Source: VRUE01 sp963817945
Lineage (GTDB): Bacteria > Actinomycetota > Thermoleophilia > Solirubrobacterales > 70-9
Direction: 5' to 3'
Assembly (NCBI GenBank): GCA_963817945.1
Contig: CAWFQH010000005.1
Coordinates: 248,001-312,000, forward strand
DNA length: 64,000 nt
How positions within the stretch are numbered: position 1 is the stretch's first letter; every line of letters begins with the position of its first letter. Under the pieces are notes generated by a model that was not told the origin of the DNA, did not search any database, and saw only the letters and a list, made by a program, of their open reading frames with translations. Of this stretch, positions 10,899 to 20,496 are shown piece by piece. The translations under genes were made by a program, and so were the position numbers.

Positions 10899-11643
10899 GG
10901 ATGAGACGCAGGCCCTTCAGGGTAAGCATCTCGTCCACCTCGTCGATCGTCTCCGTGAAGGGGACGATCGACGAGGCGAGCCCGCCGGTGGCCAGCAGGC
11001 CGACCTCGCCCAACTCGTCTTCGATGCGGCGCACGACCCCGTCGATCAGCCCGGCAAAGCCGAAGACGACGCCGGACTGGATCGCCGCGCGGCTGGAGCG
11101 GCCGATCGCGGTCTCCGGCTCGGCCAGTTCGATGCGGGGGATGCGCGCGGCCCGCTCGACCAGCGCGGTCAGCGAGATCTCCAGGCCGGGAGCGATCGCG
11201 CCGCCGAGGTAATCGCCGGCCTCCGAGACAGCATCGAAGTTGATCCCGGTCCCGAAGTCGACGACGACGCAGGCTTTGCCGAAGCGCTCGTAGGCGGCGA
11301 CGGCGTTGACGAGGCGGTCGGCGCCGACCTCGAGCGGGTTGTCGATCCGGATCGGCATCCCGGTCTTCACCCCGGGCCCGATCGTCAGACACTCGGCGTC
11401 GAGGTAACGCTCGGTCAGCTGCTCGTACTGGGCGCCGAGCGGCGGCACGACCGAGGAGACGCAGACCGCGTCGAGGTCGGCGAAGCTCATCCCGCTGAGG
11501 GCAAGCATGCCGGCGATCCGCTCGGCCAACTCGTCGCCGGTGGCGCCGGCGCGGGTCTGGAAGCGCCAGTGCTCGGCCAGTCGCTCACCCTCGAAGGCGC
11601 CGAGGTGGGTCTGGGTGTTGCCGACGTCGACCGCGAGAAGCAT
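10870..11643 (-). CDS. coaX: Type III pantothenate kinase
   Basis: 257 aa from the ATG at 11643; the open frame runs further upstream, but MLLAVDVGNTQTHLGAF is the family N-terminus. CoaX performs the first step of CoA synthesis and needs a monovalent cation. The ASKHA-fold phosphate loop DVGNT is at residues 6-10. GADRLVNAVAAY and VVDFGTGINFDAV near residues 105-130 are the pantothenate and cation-binding elements. It overlaps dusB. Upstream, 24 bases separate it from the divergent GST-like gene, marking the strand switch at the edge of the plus-strand island. Confidence 0.95.
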   Translation of the reverse strand: MLLAVDVGNTQTHLGAFEGERLAEHWRFQTRAGATGDELAERIAGMLALSGMSFADLDAVCVSSVVPPLGAQYEQLTERYLDAECLTIGPGVKTGMPIRIDNPLEVGADRLVNAVAAYERFGKACVVVDFGTGINFDAVSEAGDYLGGAIAPGLEISLTALVERAARIPRIELAEPETAIGRSSRAAIQSGVVFGFAGLIDGVVRRIEDELGEVGLLATGGLASSIVPFTETIDEVDEMLTLKGLRLIHERNTPPAD

Positions 11644-11667
11644 CGGTTGGCGATTATGCTGCCCGAC

Positions 11668-12423
11668 ATGGACGCGCGGCTTTACGTCATCCCCGCTTCG
11701 CACCCGAGCATCTGCTCGGAGCTGATGCTGAAGCACAAGGGCATCGACTACAGGCGGCGCGACCTGATCCCGGTCGTCTCCAAGCTGGTCGTGCGCGGCG
11801 CCGGCTTCCCGCGCAACACGGTGCCGGCGATGAAGCTCGACGGCAACCGAATACAGGGCTCGCGCGAGATCGCGCGCGAGCTGGAGCGCCTGCGTCCAGA
11901 GCCGCCGCTCTTCCCTGCCGACCCCGAGCAGCGGGCCAAGGTCGAGGAGGCGGAGCGGTTTGGCGACGAGCAGCTCCAGCACCCAATTCGGCAGATCCTC
12001 TGGTGGGGGATCAAGAAGGACCGGGCGCCGCTGCGCAGCTACTCAGAAGGAGCGCGGCTGGGGATCCCGGTCGGCCTCGCGGTGAAGACCGGCGCCCCGA
12101 TCGTCGCCCTTTCCGCCCGCTTCAACGAGTCGACCGACGAGAACGTTCGCCGGGACCTCACGGCGCTGCCCGGCCTGCTGCAGACCGTCGATGAGTGGAT
12201 CGAGGCCGGGATCCTAAACGGCGAGCAGCTCAACGCCGCCGACTTCCAGATCGCTCCGAGCATTGGTCTGGCAATGACGCTGGACGACCTGCGGCCGCTG
12301 ATCGAGAAGCGGCCCGCCGGCGAGCTGGCGAAGCGGGTCGTCCCGGACTACCCGGGCAAGATGCCACCGGTCCTGCCGCCGGCGTGGCTGCAGCCGTTGC
12401 GCAGCGAGCCGGCCACCGCCTGA
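11668..12423 (+). CDS. Glutathione S-transferase N-terminal-domain protein
   Basis: 251 aa from the ATG at 11668; another ATG at 11656 is in frame. The first 80 residues form a thioredoxin-like GST_N domain (ARLYVIPASHPSICSELMLKHKGIDY, then NTVPAMKLDGNRIQGSREI, which contains the cis-Pro and the Ser-Arg that hold a thiol ligand). The helical C-terminal half is less conserved. Its G+C content is as high as the core genes. It is the first plus-strand gene after a long minus-strand run. The substrate is unknown; actinobacteria mostly lack glutathione, so a different thiol or a non-enzymatic role is possible. Confidence 0.8.
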   Translation: MDARLYVIPASHPSICSELMLKHKGIDYRRRDLIPVVSKLVVRGAGFPRNTVPAMKLDGNRIQGSREIARELERLRPEPPLFPADPEQRAKVEEAERFGDEQLQHPIRQILWWGIKKDRAPLRSYSEGARLGIPVGLAVKTGAPIVALSARFNESTDENVRRDLTALPGLLQTVDEWIEAGILNGEQLNAADFQIAPSIGLAMTLDDLRPLIEKRPAGELAKRVVPDYPGKMPPVLPPAWLQPLRSEPATA

Positions 12424-12488
12424 CGCCTCACGGCGTAGCTCGGGAAGGGCGATCGCATCCGTCCGGCCGGGAACATAGCTTGGCGCAG

Positions 12489-13961
12489 ATGGCGACTCGA
12501 TCCGTACCCAAAAGCCGACCATCGAGCACGAGCAGCCAACGCACCGAGCCCGAAGTCGAGCGACCAGAGCTCGTCATCGGCTTCGTTGGTGCAGCCGGGA
12601 CGAACTTGCATGCCGCGACCGAACAGGTGACCGCCAGCCTGGGCCAGTATGGCTACCGCGTCGAGTGCGTCCGGCTCAGCGAGCTGATGCGCAAGGTCCA
12701 GGGGGGAGAGTTCCTGGCCGATATCGAGCGGGAGGACCAGCGAGTCCTGCAACACATGGATGCGGGCGATGCGATCCGCCATCAGGCGGATCGGAACGAC
12801 GCCGTCGCGGGTTTGGCCGTGGTGGAGATCGCGGACTACCGGGCGGAGCAGTGCGAAGGAAACGAAGCCGTGGAGACGGTCTTCGTCTTGGATTCACTCA
12901 AGCATCCAGCCGAGGTTGCATCGATGCGCCGGATCTACGGCGATCGCTTCATCCTGATCTCCGTCCACTCGCCGACCTCGGCGCGTCGCGAGGCACTCAC
13001 TTTGAAGGTCGGAAAATCCTACGGCAGGCCAGACCAGGCGAGCAGATTTCTAACGGTGGTCGACAAGATCATGGGGCGGGATGAGCACGACGACCAGCAC
13101 GGGTTCGGACAAAACGTGCGCGACGCGTTCGTCGAGGGGGACGTGTACGTCTCAACCGAAAACGCCGCAAAGCTCGCCGATGGGATCTCTCGTTACCTCG
13201 ATCTCTTCTTCGGGAATCCGTTCCTGACTCCCACGAGGGACGAGTACGCGATGTTCCAAACGCACGCTGCGGCGCTGCGCTCGGCCGATCTCAGCCGGCA
13301 GGTCGGTGCTGCAATCTGCACCGCGGACGGGGAGATCGTCGCCGTCGGCTGTAACGAGGTACCGAAGGCGTTCGGAGGCCAGTACTGGCCGGGAGACGAG
13401 CCGGACAGGCGGGATTACGAACTCGGCTATGACTCCAATGTCAAGTACCGCGATCGAGCACTGACCGAGGCCTTCGATCAGCTGAACGCAGACCGGCAAA
13501 TGGGCGACGGCGTCAGCGTCGAGGACTTCATGTCGTCCTTGAGCGGGACTAGGCTCGCAAGCATCACCGAGTTTGGCCGTACCGTGCACGCCGAGATGGC
13601 CGCTCTGCTCGATGCGGCGCGACGGGGAGCGTCAGTCGACGGCAAACGGCTCTTCACGACCACCTTCCCTTGCCACAACTGCGCTCGCCACATCATCGGT
13701 GCCGGAATCAGAGAGGTCGTATTCAGAGAGCCGTATGAGAAGAGCCTCGCGGGCGAGCTGCACTCAGACGCGGTCCTGGTAGACCCCAAAGACCCCGACG
13801 ACAAGAAGGTGACCTTTAATCGATTCCTCGGAGTGGGGCCGCCGCAGTACCTGGATCTCTTCACGATGACCAAACGCAAGGACGCGGACGGAAACAGGGT
13901 TGAGTGGGAGAGCAACGGCGTCGCCTCGCCTGATCAAATCCACCGCCGGGTACCTGGCTAA
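12489..13961 (+). CDS. Anti-phage deoxycytidylate/dCTP deaminase (DcdV/AvcD family)
   Basis: 490 aa in the uninterrupted frame. The architecture matches the DcdV/AvcD defence enzymes: an N-terminal P-loop kinase-like domain (LVIGFVGAAGTNL at residues 28-40, then RVECVRLSELM) and a C-terminal cytidine-deaminase fold with HAE at 367-369 and PCHNC with Cys395 and Cys398 as zinc ligands. Family members deaminate deoxycytidine nucleotides and drain dCTP during phage infection. A Ser/Thr-rich leader of about 25 residues precedes the domain. Local G+C is 53-58% in sampled lines against up to 77% next door. The frame ends early; the +1 frame continues with a plausible family C-terminus to 14043. Only 65 bases precede it. 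Confidence 0.88.
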   Translation: MATRSVPKSRPSSTSSQRTEPEVERPELVIGFVGAAGTNLHAATEQVTASLGQYGYRVECVRLSELMRKVQGGEFLADIEREDQRVLQHMDAGDAIRHQADRNDAVAGLAVVEIADYRAEQCEGNEAVETVFVLDSLKHPAEVASMRRIYGDRFILISVHSPTSARREALTLKVGKSYGRPDQASRFLTVVDKIMGRDEHDDQHGFGQNVRDAFVEGDVYVSTENAAKLADGISRYLDLFFGNPFLTPTRDEYAMFQTHAAALRSADLSRQVGAAICTADGEIVAVGCNEVPKAFGGQYWPGDEPDRRDYELGYDSNVKYRDRALTEAFDQLNADRQMGDGVSVEDFMSSLSGTRLASITEFGRTVHAEMAALLDAARRGASVDGKRLFTTTFPCHNCARHIIGAGIREVVFREPYEKSLAGELHSDAVLVDPKDPDDKKVTFNRFLGVGPPQYLDLFTMTKRKDADGNRVEWESNGVASPDQIHRRVPG

Positions 13962-14043
13962 CGAGGAGGACTTCCTCGACGACTTTCGCAGCTCAATGGA
14001 ATCCGTCGACCTAAGTGACCTGTCGACGCAGAAAGGGGATTGA
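13939..14043 (+). other. Out-of-frame continuation of the deaminase gene (probable +1 frameshift)
   Basis: The frame one base ahead of the deaminase frame is open through the annotated stop at 13959-13961. It encodes STAGYLANEEDFLDDF and then about 18 more residues, ending with TGA at 14041-14043, one base before the ATG of the next ORF. The shift must lie between about 13899 and 13938, near the repeated GCCTCGCCT. The continuation looks like a normal acidic helical protein tail. It could be a sequencing error, a real mutation or programmed shifting. Confidence 0.6.
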
Positions 14044-14044
14044 A

Positions 14045-14215
14045 ATGGCAGTACTAAGCGAATGGCTAGAGCGGGGCTTCGAAAGAGCTCGCGCGAACAT
14101 TGAAGCTCGACCCGATCATCTCAAGCCGGCCAAATACCGCAAGGTGTCGGGGACGGCCACCGCCTCCACCGCCACCAAGAAGCGGAGCACGAGGGCAAAG
14201 GCCAAAGCGGCCTAG
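14045..14215 (+). CDS. 56-aa basic small protein next to the deaminase
   Basis: Starts at ATG 14045 with AAAGGGG about 7 bases upstream, one base after the stop of the shifted deaminase frame. The N-terminal 35 residues (MAVLSEWLERGFERARANIE and on) are predicted helical. The tail is a Lys/Arg/Ala/Thr-rich stretch ending KKRSTRAKAKAA, resembling nucleic-acid-binding tails. The stop overlaps the convergent folK stop by 4 bases. I do not recognise a family. Its position suggests translational linkage with the deaminase, so a regulator, inhibitor or accessory role is possible but unproven. Confidence 0.6.
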   Translation: MAVLSEWLERGFERARANIEARPDHLKPAKYRKVSGTATASTATKKRSTRAKAKAA

Positions 14216-14739
14216 GCAAGACTCCCATCCCTCGCAACGCGCTGGCCCGGACCGAGTGCGGCGAGGGCGTCCGCGAGGCGGCTGCCGTCCGGCAGCTCGA
14301 GCTCCGGGTCGAGCTCGAGCAGGGGTGCGAGGACGAAGCGGCGGCTGACGACCTCGGGGTGCGGCAGGGTGAGGCGCTCGGTGGACAGCTCGAGGTCGCC
14401 AAGCAGCAACAGGTCGATGTCGAGCGGGCGCGGGCTGTGACGGGAGGCCGCGATCATGCGGCCCTGCTCGACCTCGATCGCCTTGCAGACTTCAAGCAGC
14501 CGCTCCGGCTCTAGCTCAGTGCGGACGCGAATCGCGGCGTTGAGGAAGTCGGGCTGGTCGAGCACCTCGCCGACCGGTTCGGTCTCGTAGACCGAGGAAA
14601 CAGCCTCGACCTCCACCCCGTGCAGCGGAAGGGCGGCGATCGCCGCGCGCAGGTGCTCGATCCGGTCGCCGACGTTCGATCCCAGTCCCAGATAGCCGAT
14701 TCGGTCGTGCCGCGACTTAGCGGCCATATGCGTCGTCAA
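14212..14739 (-). CDS. folK: 2-amino-4-hydroxy-6-hydroxymethyldihydropteridine pyrophosphokinase
   Basis: 175 aa. HPPK transfers pyrophosphate from ATP to the pterin in folate synthesis. The signatures are IGYLGLGSNVGDR near residue 14, SSVYETEPVG near 49, and RHSPRPLDIDLLLLGD near residue 99 with the Mg-binding Asp pair. An internal Met at 14727 is an alternative start. It is separated from folB by 15 bases in the order folP, folB, folK. Its 3' end meets the small plus-strand ORF tail to tail with a 4-base overlap. Confidence 0.95.
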   Translation of the reverse strand: MTTHMAAKSRHDRIGYLGLGSNVGDRIEHLRAAIAALPLHGVEVEAVSSVYETEPVGEVLDQPDFLNAAIRVRTELEPERLLEVCKAIEVEQGRMIAASRHSPRPLDIDLLLLGDLELSTERLTLPHPEVVSRRFVLAPLLELDPELELPDGSRLADALAALGPGQRVARDGSLA

Positions 14740-14754
14740 TCCGCGGCACTTCCC

Positions 14755-15180
14755 TCAGGCCTCGTCCTCGTCTTCGCCCTCTTCCTCCGTGCGTTCCTGG
14801 GTGACCTCGACGCCAACCTCCTGAATCGCTAGGGGCAGCGGCGGCTCCGGCTTGGCAGCGCGAACGCGGACCGATTCACACCCGTAGCGTTCGATCAGCC
14901 GCTGGCCGACCACCTGCGCAAGGCGCTCCAAAGTCCGGTAGCTGCGCTCGGTGGCGGCGAGGGCGACGATGTCGCAGACCTCGCCATAGTCAATCGTGTC
15001 CTCGACCCGATCGGTGAGGACGGCGTCGCAGTCGGGGACGTCAAAAGAAAGGTCGAACTCGAGCCGCTGGCCGACCTCGCGCTCGGCCTCACTAACACCA
15101 TGGTGGGTGTAAATGGAGAGGCTGCGCAGGTCGATCTCTACCCGCGACTCGATCCCGTTCCCGTTCGGCTCGTCCATCAC
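14755..15180 (-). CDS. folB: Dihydroneopterin aldolase
   Basis: 141 aa. It cleaves dihydroneopterin to the hydroxymethyl pterin used by FolK. IDLRSLSIYTHHGVSEAEREVGQRLEFDLSF spans residues 16-46 with the family Tyr and His-Gly. The catalytic Lys is in RAAKPEPPLP, near residue 111, and DTIDYGEVCDIV is also conserved. The C-terminus is a strongly acidic tail of about 15 residues. It is followed closely by folK and separated from folP by a plus-strand hotdog gene. Confidence 0.94.
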   Translation of the reverse strand: MMDEPNGNGIESRVEIDLRSLSIYTHHGVSEAEREVGQRLEFDLSFDVPDCDAVLTDRVEDTIDYGEVCDIVALAATERSYRTLERLAQVVGQRLIERYGCESVRVRAAKPEPPLPLAIQEVGVEVTQERTEEEGEDEDEA

Positions 15181-15185
15181 AAAGT

Positions 15186-15208
15186 TTCGCGCTTCGCTCG
15201 CGGCGCGA
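15186..15208. repeat. Inverted repeat in the folB/hotdog divergent spacer
   Basis: TTCGCGC and GCGCGAA form a perfect 7-bp inverted repeat 6 bases upstream of folB. The 120-base spacer must hold divergent promoters. An operator or leader hairpin is possible. Nothing else stands out in it. Confidence 0.35.
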
Positions 15209-15300
15209 AGAACCAGATATGCACGCTTGTTCGCTCCGCGCTCATTGCGGTGAACCTAGCCGATGGACAGCCCCCGCAACGCTGTGAGATCGTGAAGCCG

Positions 15301-16008
15301 ATGGGCGAGCAGGTCACGATCGACAGCCGCTTCCGCGGGCCAGCCGACAGCGGCAACGGCGGTTACTCCTGCGGGATCCTGGCCAACTTCGTCGATCCGC
15401 GCTCGGCTCAGGTGACGCTGCGCCTACCGCCGCCGCTAGACCGGCCGTTGGCCATGGAGGTGGGCGATGACGCAACCGCGACGATGCGCGACGGCGATGC
15501 CGTCGTCGCCGAAGCGCACGCGATCGATGAGCTCGAGCTGGAGATCCCGGTCCCGATCAACGTCGATGATGCGGCCGCCGCACGGGCGGCATCGCCGATG
15601 CAGCACAACCATCCCTATCCGGAGTGCTTCGTCTGCGGGCCCGGCCGGCAGCCGGGAGATGGGCTGCGGGTCACCTGCGGCCCGGTTGGCAACGACATGG
15701 TCGCCTCGCCCTGGGAGGTCGACGGGACCGTATTGGTCGAGGACGAAGTGCCGCCGGAGATCGTCTGGTCGGTGCTCGATTGCCCCGGGGGGATCTCGGG
15801 CATGCTGCTACCGGACCTCGGTCAGTCGGTCCTCGGTCGCATAACCGCGCGCATCTATGGCCGTATCGAGCCGGGGACGACCTACGTGGCTGTCGGTTGG
15901 CCGATCGGCCGCGAGGGACGCAAGCTCGACGCCGGCTCGGCGATCTTCTCGGAAGATGGCGACGTCCTCGCGCACGCTCGCGCGACCTGGATCGAGCTGA
16001 GGACCTAG
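15301..16008 (+). CDS. Hotdog-fold domain protein of unknown substrate
   Basis: 235 aa from the ATG at 15301; a GTG at 15292 is also in frame. The N-terminal part (SRFRGPADSGNGGYSCGILA) and the middle motif PYPECFVCGPGR mark a protein type common in actinobacteria with two hotdog-like thioesterase halves. The C-terminal half has YVAVGWPIGREGRKLDAGSAIF. It runs opposite to folP and folB, between which it is inserted, and overlaps the folP 3' end by 4 bases. It may act on an acyl-CoA, but no catalytic residue can be assigned with confidence. Confidence 0.75.
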   Translation: MGEQVTIDSRFRGPADSGNGGYSCGILANFVDPRSAQVTLRLPPPLDRPLAMEVGDDATATMRDGDAVVAEAHAIDELELEIPVPINVDDAAAARAASPMQHNHPYPECFVCGPGRQPGDGLRVTCGPVGNDMVASPWEVDGTVLVEDEVPPEIVWSVLDCPGGISGMLLPDLGQSVLGRITARIYGRIEPGTTYVAVGWPIGREGRKLDAGSAIFSEDGDVLAHARATWIELRT

Positions 16009-16802
16009 GTCCGAACGCTGAGGACCGCGGCGGCGACCTTCAGCGCCTGCGCCGCCTCGCGAACGTCGTGGATGCGGATGACGTCGGCGCCGTCCGCGGC
16101 GGCGAGAACAGACGAGGCGATCGTGCCACCGATCCGGTCGCCGACCTCGGAGCCATCGATCTTGCCGATGAAGCTCTTGCGGGAGGTGCCGACGACCACG
16201 GGCCTCCCAAGCTCGCGCAGCTCGCCGAGACGGCGCAGCAGCTCGAGGTTGTGCCCGAGGGTCTTGCCGAAGCCGATGCCGGGATCGAGCCAGATCCGCT
16301 CCTCCGGGACGCCGGCGGCGACAGCGGCCTCCGTCCGCTCGACGAGAAAGGCCTTGACGTCGTCGACGACGTCCTCGTAGCTCGGGTTCGCCTGCATCGT
16401 CCGCGGGTCGCCCTGCATGTGCATCAGGATCAGCCCGACATCGCGCCCAGCGCACAGCTCCGCGATCTCGGGATCGCCTAGCAGCGCCGTGACGTCGTTG
16501 ACGATCGCCGCGCCGGCGTCGAGCGCCGCCTCCGCCACCTCCACCTTCGACGTATCGATCGAGACCGTGTGCCCCCCCGCGGCCAGCGCGGCGATGACCG
16601 GCTCCGTCCGCCCACGCTCCTCCTCGGCGCTGACCTCCGCCGCCCCCGGCCGCGTCGATTCGCCGCCCACATCAAGAATCTCCGCCCCGTCCCGCGCCAA
16701 CTCCTCACCGTGCGAGATCGCCGCCTCCGCATCGAGGTACAGCCCCCCATCGGAGAACGAATCTGGCGTCACGTTCACCACGCCCATCAGCTTGGAATTC
16801 AT
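16005..16802 (-). CDS. folP: Dihydropteroate synthase
   Basis: 265 aa. It joins the pterin pyrophosphate with p-aminobenzoate and is the sulfonamide target. MGVVNVTPDSFSDGG at residues 6-20 holds the PABA loop, GAEILDVGGESTRPGA at 39-54 the second loop, and IVNDVTALLGDPE the pterin site Asn-Asp. DPGIGFGKT and GTSRKSFIG follow in order. All conserved loops are intact. Upstream, 121 bases contain a large nested palindrome between the ftsH stop and this start. Confidence 0.97.
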   Translation of the reverse strand: MNSKLMGVVNVTPDSFSDGGLYLDAEAAISHGEELARDGAEILDVGGESTRPGAAEVSAEEERGRTEPVIAALAAGGHTVSIDTSKVEVAEAALDAGAAIVNDVTALLGDPEIAELCAGRDVGLILMHMQGDPRTMQANPSYEDVVDDVKAFLVERTEAAVAAGVPEERIWLDPGIGFGKTLGHNLELLRRLGELRELGRPVVVGTSRKSFIGKIDGSEVGDRIGGTIASSVLAAADGADVIRIHDVREAAQALKVAAAVLSVRT

Positions 16803-16829
16803 ACGGGGAAGTATCGCCAGCTTCCGAGA

Positions 16830-16922
16830 GGGGGCGATGGGCGCCCCTCGAACGGGCGGATACTCAAAGTGCCGGGCTAATTAGCCCGGCACTTGTCCGG
16901 GCGAGGGGCGCCCATCGCCCCC
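16830..16922. repeat. Nested perfect palindromes between ftsH and folP
   Basis: Perfect 21-base inverted arms lie at 16830-16850 and 16902-16922. Between them, 16867-16894 is a perfect 28-base palindrome with no spacer (AAGTGCCGGGCTAA plus its complement). No T tract follows. It ends one base before the ftsH stop codon. It probably terminates ftsH transcription or stabilises the 3' end, but is much larger than a usual intrinsic terminator. Confidence 0.9.
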
Positions 16923-16923
16923 A

Positions 16924-18873
<1,950 letters not shown>

Positions 18874-18929
18874 AGGGAAAAATCAGCGTACCAGGGCTAT
18901 TTCGGCGCCTAGCCAGCTGTCCGGAGCGG

Positions 18930-19460
18930 TCACTCTTCCTGCAAGGCGGCGACGTAGTCGAGGTTGCGGTGGCGCTGGGCGTGGTCGAGGCCGTAGCCGA
19001 CGGCAAAGCGGTTGGGGATGCGGAAGCCGACGTATCGTGGCTCCAGATCGACGCGGAGCCGCTCCGGCTTGATCAAGAGGGCGCAAACCTCCAGCGAAGC
19101 GGGGGCGCGCGCTTTCAGGTTCCGCATCAGATACTGGAGCGTGAGCCCCGAGTCGATGATGTCCTCGACGATGAGGACGTGGCGGCCTTCGATCGGCGCG
19201 TCGAGGTCCTTGAGGATGCGGACTACGCCCGAGGAATCGGTCTGGGAGCCGTAACTGGAGACCGCCATGAAGTCGATCTCACAGGGCACGGTGAGGTGGC
19301 GCATCAAATCGGCGAGGAAGATCACCGCGCCCTTGAGGACGCCGATCATGAAGAGGTCGCGGCCCTCGTAGTCGGCGCTGATCTGGGCCCCGAGCTCGGA
19401 GACGCGTTGCTGCAGGTCCTCGCCGGAGACGAGGGTCTCGCCGATCGGCTCGCCGGTCAT
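18930..19460 (-). CDS. hpt: Hypoxanthine phosphoribosyltransferase
   Basis: 176 aa. It salvages hypoxanthine or guanine with PRPP. The PRPP-binding motif is VLIVEDIIDSGLTL near residues 95-108. The pyrophosphate loop is VLKGAVIFLADL near 42, the flexible loop SSYGSQTDSSG is near 69, and VGFRIPNRFAVGYGLD near the end is typical of bacterial Hpt. It lies between tilS and ftsH. Confidence 0.96.
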   Translation of the reverse strand: MTGEPIGETLVSGEDLQQRVSELGAQISADYEGRDLFMIGVLKGAVIFLADLMRHLTVPCEIDFMAVSSYGSQTDSSGVVRILKDLDAPIEGRHVLIVEDIIDSGLTLQYLMRNLKARAPASLEVCALLIKPERLRVDLEPRYVGFRIPNRFAVGYGLDHAQRHRNLDYVAALQEE

Positions 19461-19488
19461 CGGGACTTCACGGCCGGCAGTCTATGGG

Positions 19489-19539
19489 GGACGTGGGCGC
19501 AGTTAACCACCGTATGGGTGGTCAAGTGAGCTCACGTCC
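19489..19539. repeat. Hairpin pair in the hpt-tilS spacer
   Basis: An inner stem ACCACC/GGTGGT with loop GTATG (19506-19522) lies inside an outer 7-bp stem GGACGTG (19489-19495)/CACGTCC (19533-19539). It begins 2 bases after the tilS stop on the minus strand. The inner hairpin resembles the one at 20514-20528 on the other side of tilS. Confidence 0.6.
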
Positions 19540-19541
19540 GC

Positions 19542-20477
19542 TCAGCGCTCGGCGCGGAGGACGCCGCGCTCGGCGATCGCGCGAACGCCGCCGCCGAGAT
19601 CGAGCATTGCGGTGCCCGTGCGGCGCAGGCCCGCGACCTCCTCCGCGTGGTTGGCGGCCCCGGCGACGGGACGGCCGGCGGCGCGGTCGGCGAGCTGCTG
19701 GACGACGAGGCGCCGCAGCGGCGTCGGCAGCTCGGCGAGGCGGTCGAGCTCGATCGTTCCCCGCGGCGAGCCATTGGACGCGTCGAGCTCGGCGGAGACG
19801 AGGGCGTCGAGGACCTCTGCCTCGTCACGCAGGAGAGCAGCGGTGCGGAGGACATTCTGGGCCGCCGCCGGGTGCACCTCGGCGAGCGCTGCAGCCAAGC
19901 CGTGGCGGACGCGGTTGCGTGCGTAGGAGAGCTCGGCGTTGCTCGAGTCGTCGCGCCACTCCAGCCCCCGCTCCTCGCAATACGCCGTGGTCTGCTCCCG
20001 AGTGAAGCCGAGCAGGGGCCGGACCAGCTTGCCGTCGCTGGGCCGCATGCCGAGCAGGGCGCGGCGGCTGGGAGAGGAGGCGAGGCGGTAGAGAATCGTC
20101 TCCACCTGATCGTCAGCGGTGTGGCCGGTGGCGATCAGGCCGTCGGCCGCTGCGAGCCGCGCTGCCGCCGCGTAACGCGTGTCGCGCGCCCATGCCTGCA
20201 GGTTGCCGGGCCCCTCCGGCCGGCGCGGGCACTCGATCTCCAGCGCCACGCCGAGCCGCTCGCAGAGCACCGCGCAGTGCGCCTGGTCCTCGTCGGCGTC
20301 GTCGCGCAAGCCGTAGTTGACGTGAAGGGCGGTGACCGCCTCCGGTCCTAGTAGGTGCGCTGCGAGGTCGACGAGGCAGACCGAGTCCCGCCCGCCCGAG
20401 AGCATCGCCACCACCGACGATCCCACCGGCAGCGTCCCCCCCTCGCGCAACGCGCTTAACATCCGGTCGCTCTCCAT
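19542..20477 (-). CDS. tilS: tRNA(Ile)-lysidine synthetase
   Basis: 311 aa. It attaches lysine to C34 of tRNA-Ile(CAU), which is essential for AUA decoding. The PP-loop reads LSGGRDSVCLVD at about residues 26-37. HVNYGLR, ATGHTADDQVETILYRL and RPLLGFTREQT are in the expected order. The C-terminal substrate domain is shorter than in E. coli, as in other actinobacteria. It sits between the cyclase fusion and hpt and is flanked on both sides by related hairpins. Confidence 0.95.
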   Translation of the reverse strand: MESDRMLSALREGGTLPVGSSVVAMLSGGRDSVCLVDLAAHLLGPEAVTALHVNYGLRDDADEDQAHCAVLCERLGVALEIECPRRPEGPGNLQAWARDTRYAAAARLAAADGLIATGHTADDQVETILYRLASSPSRRALLGMRPSDGKLVRPLLGFTREQTTAYCEERGLEWRDDSSNAELSYARNRVRHGLAAALAEVHPAAAQNVLRTAALLRDEAEVLDALVSAELDASNGSPRGTIELDRLAELPTPLRRLVVQQLADRAAGRPVAGAANHAEEVAGLRRTGTAMLDLGGGVRAIAERGVLRAER

Positions 20478-20496
20478 ATAAGGAAGTGTTGCGCGG

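Noticed and set aside
12424..12488. An AvcI-like antitoxin RNA upstream of the deaminase.
   Set aside because: Only 65 bases lie between the GST-like stop and the deaminase start, with no clear hairpin; too little space for the known type.
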